Shown in pieces: positions 61,164 to 64,000 of a stretch of 64,000 nt of DNA. Position numbers and translations under genes: made by a program. Below the pieces are notes generated by a model. It was not told where the DNA came from, did not search any database, and saw only the letters and a program-made list of their open reading frames with translations. This DNA comes from Devosia sp. Root413D1 (GTDB taxonomy: Bacteria > Pseudomonadota > Alphaproteobacteria > Rhizobiales > Devosiaceae): the NCBI RefSeq assembly GCF_001425235.1, contig NZ_LMEA01000008.1:669613-733612 (forward strand), given 5' to 3'. Every line of letters begins with the position of its first letter. Within the stretch, counting starts at the first letter, position 1.

Positions 61164-61955
61164 ATGGACCGGTCCACCGAGTTCGACGCCTGGAGCGTCG
61201 GCCACAACTACGAGCAGTATATGGGGCGCTGGAGCCGGCAACTGGCCGGGCGTTTCCTCGATTGGCTGGAGCCGCCGCGCGGCGCCGATTGGCTCGACAT
61301 CGGCTGCGGCACCGGCGCCCTCACCGGCGCCATCCTCGAACGGGTGGCCCCGCGCTCGATCCTCGCACTCGATCCGTCAGCGGATTTCGTCGCTTACGCC
61401 CGCAGGGCCGTCGGCGATGACCGCGCCAGCTTCATCGTTGGCGACGCCACGGCGTTGCCGGCGACCGCAAGCGTCGATGTCGCCGCAGCGGCGCTGGTTC
61501 TCAACTTCCTTCCCGACCGGGTGGCGGCGCTGCGCCAGATGCAGCGAGTGCTGAAACCGGGCGGCATGCTGGCCTTCTACGTCTGGGACTATCCCCGCGG
61601 CGGCATGGAAATGATCGACGTGTTCTGGAAGGCCGCGGCAGAAATCGACCCGCACGCCGCTGCGCTCGATGAAGCGTTGCGCTTCCCGTTCTGCACCGAC
61701 GCTGGGCTGGCGGCGCTGAGCCGCGATGCCGGTCTCGCCGCGCCTGATATCGAGACCATCGAAATCGACACCGAGTTCGCCGACTTCGAGGCCTTCTGGC
61801 ACCCGTTCACGCTCGGGGCAGGGCCGGCCCCCGGCTATTGCACGAAGCTGCCGGCTGAAGCGCGAGAAGCCTTGCGGCAGCGCCTGGCGAAACGGCTCGG
61901 CAACGGGCCGATCCGCCTCGCTGCGCGGGCCTGGGCGGTGAAGGCCCGGCGATAG
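61164..61955 (+). CDS. class I SAM-dependent methyltransferase
   Basis: 263 residues. Motif I is WLDIGCGTGALTGAILERV, motif post-I ALDPSADFVAYARR and the FLPDRVAALRQMQRVLKPGGMLAFYVW stretch typical of methyltransferases. Substrate unknown; the fold is close to ubiquinone/menaquinone-type and small-molecule enzymes. ATG 61164 follows GGGAG; 61158 is an alternative. 95 bases from cfa on the same strand. Confidence 0.82.
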   Translation: MDRSTEFDAWSVGHNYEQYMGRWSRQLAGRFLDWLEPPRGADWLDIGCGTGALTGAILERVAPRSILALDPSADFVAYARRAVGDDRASFIVGDATALPATASVDVAAAALVLNFLPDRVAALRQMQRVLKPGGMLAFYVWDYPRGGMEMIDVFWKAAAEIDPHAAALDEALRFPFCTDAGLAALSRDAGLAAPDIETIEIDTEFADFEAFWHPFTLGAGPAPGYCTKLPAEAREALRQRLAKRLGNGPIRLAARAWAVKARR

Positions 61956-61963
61956 CGGCAGTG

Positions 61964-62251
61964 TCAGATGCCGATACCGCCGACCGGCTCGGTTGCGGCG
62001 ATCGTCTCGAACTTGGCGATCAGCAGCCGGCCGCGCGAGATCGCGTCCTTTACCTGCGGCAATGCCAGCGAAGCGCGATGTGCTTCGCTGCTTTCCCAGA
62101 CCTCGGTGACATAGATGGCATCGGCGTCATCAGTGGCTTTGGCCACGACGTAGCTGATGCATCCGGCCATGGTGCCGCCCGGCGTCAGGATGGCGATGAG
62201 CTCGTCGCGCTTGCCCGGCGCTGTGGTGATCCGGCCGATCAGCCCGTACAT
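61964..62251 (-). CDS. antibiotic biosynthesis monooxygenase (ABM) domain protein
   Basis: 95 residues of the dimeric ferredoxin-like fold: MYGLIGRITTAPGKRDELIAIL, GCISYVVAKATDDADAIYVTEVWES and HRASLALPQVKDAI. Such proteins oxidise small aromatic molecules without cofactor or are involved in heme handling; target unknown. Start overlaps the nucleoside hydrolase stop by one base, so it is translated from the same message. Confidence 0.85.
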   Translation of the reverse strand: MYGLIGRITTAPGKRDELIAILTPGGTMAGCISYVVAKATDDADAIYVTEVWESSEAHRASLALPQVKDAISRGRLLIAKFETIAATEPVGGIGI

Positions 62252-63210
62252 CAGCCGCTTCCCACCAGCGTATCCCGATAGAACTTCAGTACCGCACCCG
62301 CGTTGACGCCGACCGCGATGCGCTGGCTTGGCCGGCCGTCCCACGCGCCGGGCGGATAGTTCCGTCCATCCGGCTTGATGATGGTCTGCCCGATGGCGAT
62401 GCCCTCGGTGACCACCCGGATCGCACCCGTCTCCATTTGGTAGAACTCGGGATGCAGCGCCAGCGCCACGGCGCTCGAATCGTGCACGTAGAAGCCGTCG
62501 AGCCCGGCGCTTTCGCGGTGGAAGTTCTGGTAGAACGCCGAAATGGCGCGAACGAACGCCCCATCCTCGCCGGCGGCTGCGAGCTCGGCCACGTAGGTTT
62601 CCGTCATCACTGTCGCCTGCGTCACGTCGAGCCCGGCAATGGCGATGGGCCACGCCGCACCGAACACGATGTCGGCGGCATCCGGATCGCCCCAGATATT
62701 GGCCTCGGCCACCGGGGTGACGTTGCCGGTATGGCCGTTGCGGCCGAAGGCGCCGCCCATCACCACGATCTGCCTGACCAGCCCGACGATCTCCGGCGCC
62801 TCGCGCATGGCGCGCTCGAGATTGGTCATCCGTCCCACGGCGATGATGGTGACCTCGCCCGGATCGGCCTTCACCAGGTCGATGATCAGCTGATGCGCCG
62901 GGCGTGGATCGGCGGCGGCGGTGATATCAGGCAGGTCGATATCGCCCAGCCCGTTCATGCCGTGGACGAAGGTCGGTGGCGCATCCGGCTCGCCCACCAG
63001 CGGTGCGCCCGCACCCCCGGCCACCGGCGCGGAGAAACCGAGTTTCTGCTTCAGATACAGGGCGTTGCGCGTCGTCGTCGCGATGTCGGCATTGCCGAAC
63101 ACGGTGGTGACGCCAATAAGCTCAATCCGCTTGTGGCGGGCGAGGAGCAGCAGGGCCATGGCGTCGTCGACGCCCGGGTCGGTATCGTAGATGACTTTGA
63201 GTGTTTGCAT
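62251..63210 (-). CDS. inosine-uridine nucleoside hydrolase family protein
   Basis: 319 residues. Opens with VIYDTDPGVDDAMALLLL, the Asp-rich calcium-binding signature of nucleoside N-ribohydrolases; NPWGD-like EANIWGDPDAADIVF, NHRESAGLDGFYVHDSSAVAL and GGAFGRNGHTGNVTPVAE are present. It releases the base from a nucleoside; preferred substrate unknown. ATG 63210 is used; a longer frame to 63267 is less probable. Confidence 0.88.
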   Translation of the reverse strand: MQTLKVIYDTDPGVDDAMALLLLARHKRIELIGVTTVFGNADIATTTRNALYLKQKLGFSAPVAGGAGAPLVGEPDAPPTFVHGMNGLGDIDLPDITAAADPRPAHQLIIDLVKADPGEVTIIAVGRMTNLERAMREAPEIVGLVRQIVVMGGAFGRNGHTGNVTPVAEANIWGDPDAADIVFGAAWPIAIAGLDVTQATVMTETYVAELAAAGEDGAFVRAISAFYQNFHRESAGLDGFYVHDSSAVALALHPEFYQMETGAIRVVTEGIAIGQTIIKPDGRNYPPGAWDGRPSQRIAVGVNAGAVLKFYRDTLVGSG

Positions 63211-63543
63211 GCCCGCCATCATGCATGCCCGCGCCCGCCGCGCCAGTCTCGCCACCACGCTGCCCAATACTCTGGCAGCTCTGCCTCATCATGTAAGGCC
63301 GTGGGCAGTTGCGGCTCAGCCCGCGCTCGTTAGTTACGAGCGCCAAGTGTTCGGCGCGTTCGAGGACAAGGTCTCGCGCGCCCCTAAGCTTGCATTCGTG
63401 AAATTTGGGCGCATCTTTGCATAAAATATCCGGCGCCTAGTGCTCTCGTCCCGACGACGCACTTGTGCGAAACTCATTCCAGATGGCAGAACGCCAGCGG
63501 AATCGGTGATAACGGTTCCGTGAACAGCAGGGGTGACCTCTCG
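63211..63543. other. intergenic region before the last small gene
   Basis: 333 bases. A GCTCGT/ACGAGC hairpin at about 63326-63342 and an AT-rich stretch around 63389-63430 (CTTGCATTCG, TTTGCATAAAATAT) with a possible promoter for the 63544 gene. No coding region seen. Confidence 0.45.
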
Positions 63544-63795
63544 ATGGCCAAGGCGCTCTACCTCGTGATCCAGAGCCGCGATAACTGGTGGGTCGATTTC
63601 GAGGGCAAGGCGCACGGCCCGTTCCCCTCCCGCTCCAACGCCGCCCTCGAAGCCCAGTCGCTGGCCCGGTTCCAGGCCCATAGCGGTCGCGAGGCCGAAG
63701 TGCTGGTTCCCGACGAGCAGGGCCGCTACTGGGTCGTCTGGTCGAGCCTCTCGGATAACGGCCGGACCTTCAGCCCGTATCGGGTGGCGAGTTAA
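63544..63795 (+). CDS. small DUF2188-like protein
   Basis: 83 residues: MAKALYLVIQSRDNWWVDFEGKAHGPFPSRSNAALEAQSLARFQ, a two-strand then helix pattern resembling the DUF2188 fold, ending in GRTFSPYRVAS. AGGGGTGA precedes the ATG. No known role. Confidence 0.6.
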   Translation: MAKALYLVIQSRDNWWVDFEGKAHGPFPSRSNAALEAQSLARFQAHSGREAEVLVPDEQGRYWVVWSSLSDNGRTFSPYRVAS

Positions 63796-63831
63796 GCCTG
63801 TCTAGAGCGCTTGGCTACCCCTCACCCTAAA

Positions 63832-63905
63832 CCCTCTCCCCAGAGGGGAGAGGGGACGTGTGTGGCACGGCCGGTGAGCCCATCGCCCCCTCTCCCCTCT
63901 GGGGA
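63832..63905. repeat. palindromic CCCTCTCCCC repeat, two inverted copies
   Basis: CCCTCTCCCC (63832-63841) and GGGGAGAGGG (63845-63854) form a hairpin around AGA. An inverted copy of its 19-base core (63837-63855) sits at 63887-63905. Short CTCTCCCC repeats are common in rhizobial genomes. The rest of the window end to 64000 shows no gene. Confidence 0.75.
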
Positions 63906-64000
63906 CTGTTGCGCAGTTGGCGAGGGCTGGTGGTTTGGGCCGCAGGCGTAGCCCTGAGGGGGCGGTTCTGGCGGCTTTTGCTGAGTAGGATTGGTAAGTG

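Overview
The window looks like a GC-rich chromosomal segment of an alphaproteobacterium of the order Hyphomicrobiales, probably Devosia or a close relative. This is inferred from family content and gene order: rsh-pyrE-acpS-lepB-rnc-era-recO; an LdtR-type MarR regulator beside an L,D-transpeptidase; BA14K, DUF2842 and Thivi_2564 families; alaC, hom, glpX and recJ in sequence; and CTTGAC-type promoters. No 16S gene is present, so genus is inference. There is no phage, IS transposase or CRISPR array.

Layout. 1-5230: (p)ppGpp synthetase end, pyrimidine, acyl-carrier, signal peptidase, RNase III, Era and RecO, tightly overlapping on the + strand. 5339-8330: envelope block on the - strand (L,D-transpeptidase, LdtR, two small proteins). 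8419-15856: hemB, a C40 peptidase-like protein, RDD protein, arginyl/leucyl-transferase, a glycosyltransferase-like unknown, parC, SixA-like phosphatase and BA14K protein. 16197-25789: glyA-nrdR-nusB, MFS, bamE, cytochrome bc1 chaperone, DUF177, plsX-fabH-ihfA-merR, an RHH protein and a lone receiver. 25863-31561: divergent MarR/MFS efflux pair, YbaK, isochorismatase and a class B PBP. 31671-34677: secreted protein, tRNA-Pro(GGG), phosphotransferase, metallophosphoesterase and cNMP protein. 34716-44054: exopolysaccharide locus (ligase/polymerase, priming glycosyl-phosphotransferase, GT4, Wza-like, Wzz/GumC-like, deacetylase, divergent MurA-like). 44095-48103: small membrane proteins, ctaA, rplM-rpsI and a GT4. 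48156-59659: sdpRI-like pair, alaC, two solute-binding proteins, a VapBC-type pair, hom, glpX, DUF1801, Tim44-like and recJ. 59833-63795: cfa, methyltransferase, monooxygenase, nucleoside hydrolase and a small protein.

The two most unusual signals lie in the amino-acid genes at 49-55 kb. First, a 27-codon open frame with 14 alanine codons and its own Shine-Dalgarno-like site sits upstream of alaC (alanine aminotransferase) and is followed at once by a strong hairpin. It looks like an alanine leader peptide for attenuation. Second, homoserine dehydrogenase carries an N-terminal extension of about 65 residues that reads as a small helix-turn-helix protein. Two perfect inverted repeats lie on its promoter and ribosome-binding site, suggesting an enzyme that regulates its own gene.

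The window also holds several repeat families. One is a structured element upstream of hemB, alaC and glpX whose outer stem varies with compensating changes. Others are MITE-like inverted repeats and short tandem duplications.
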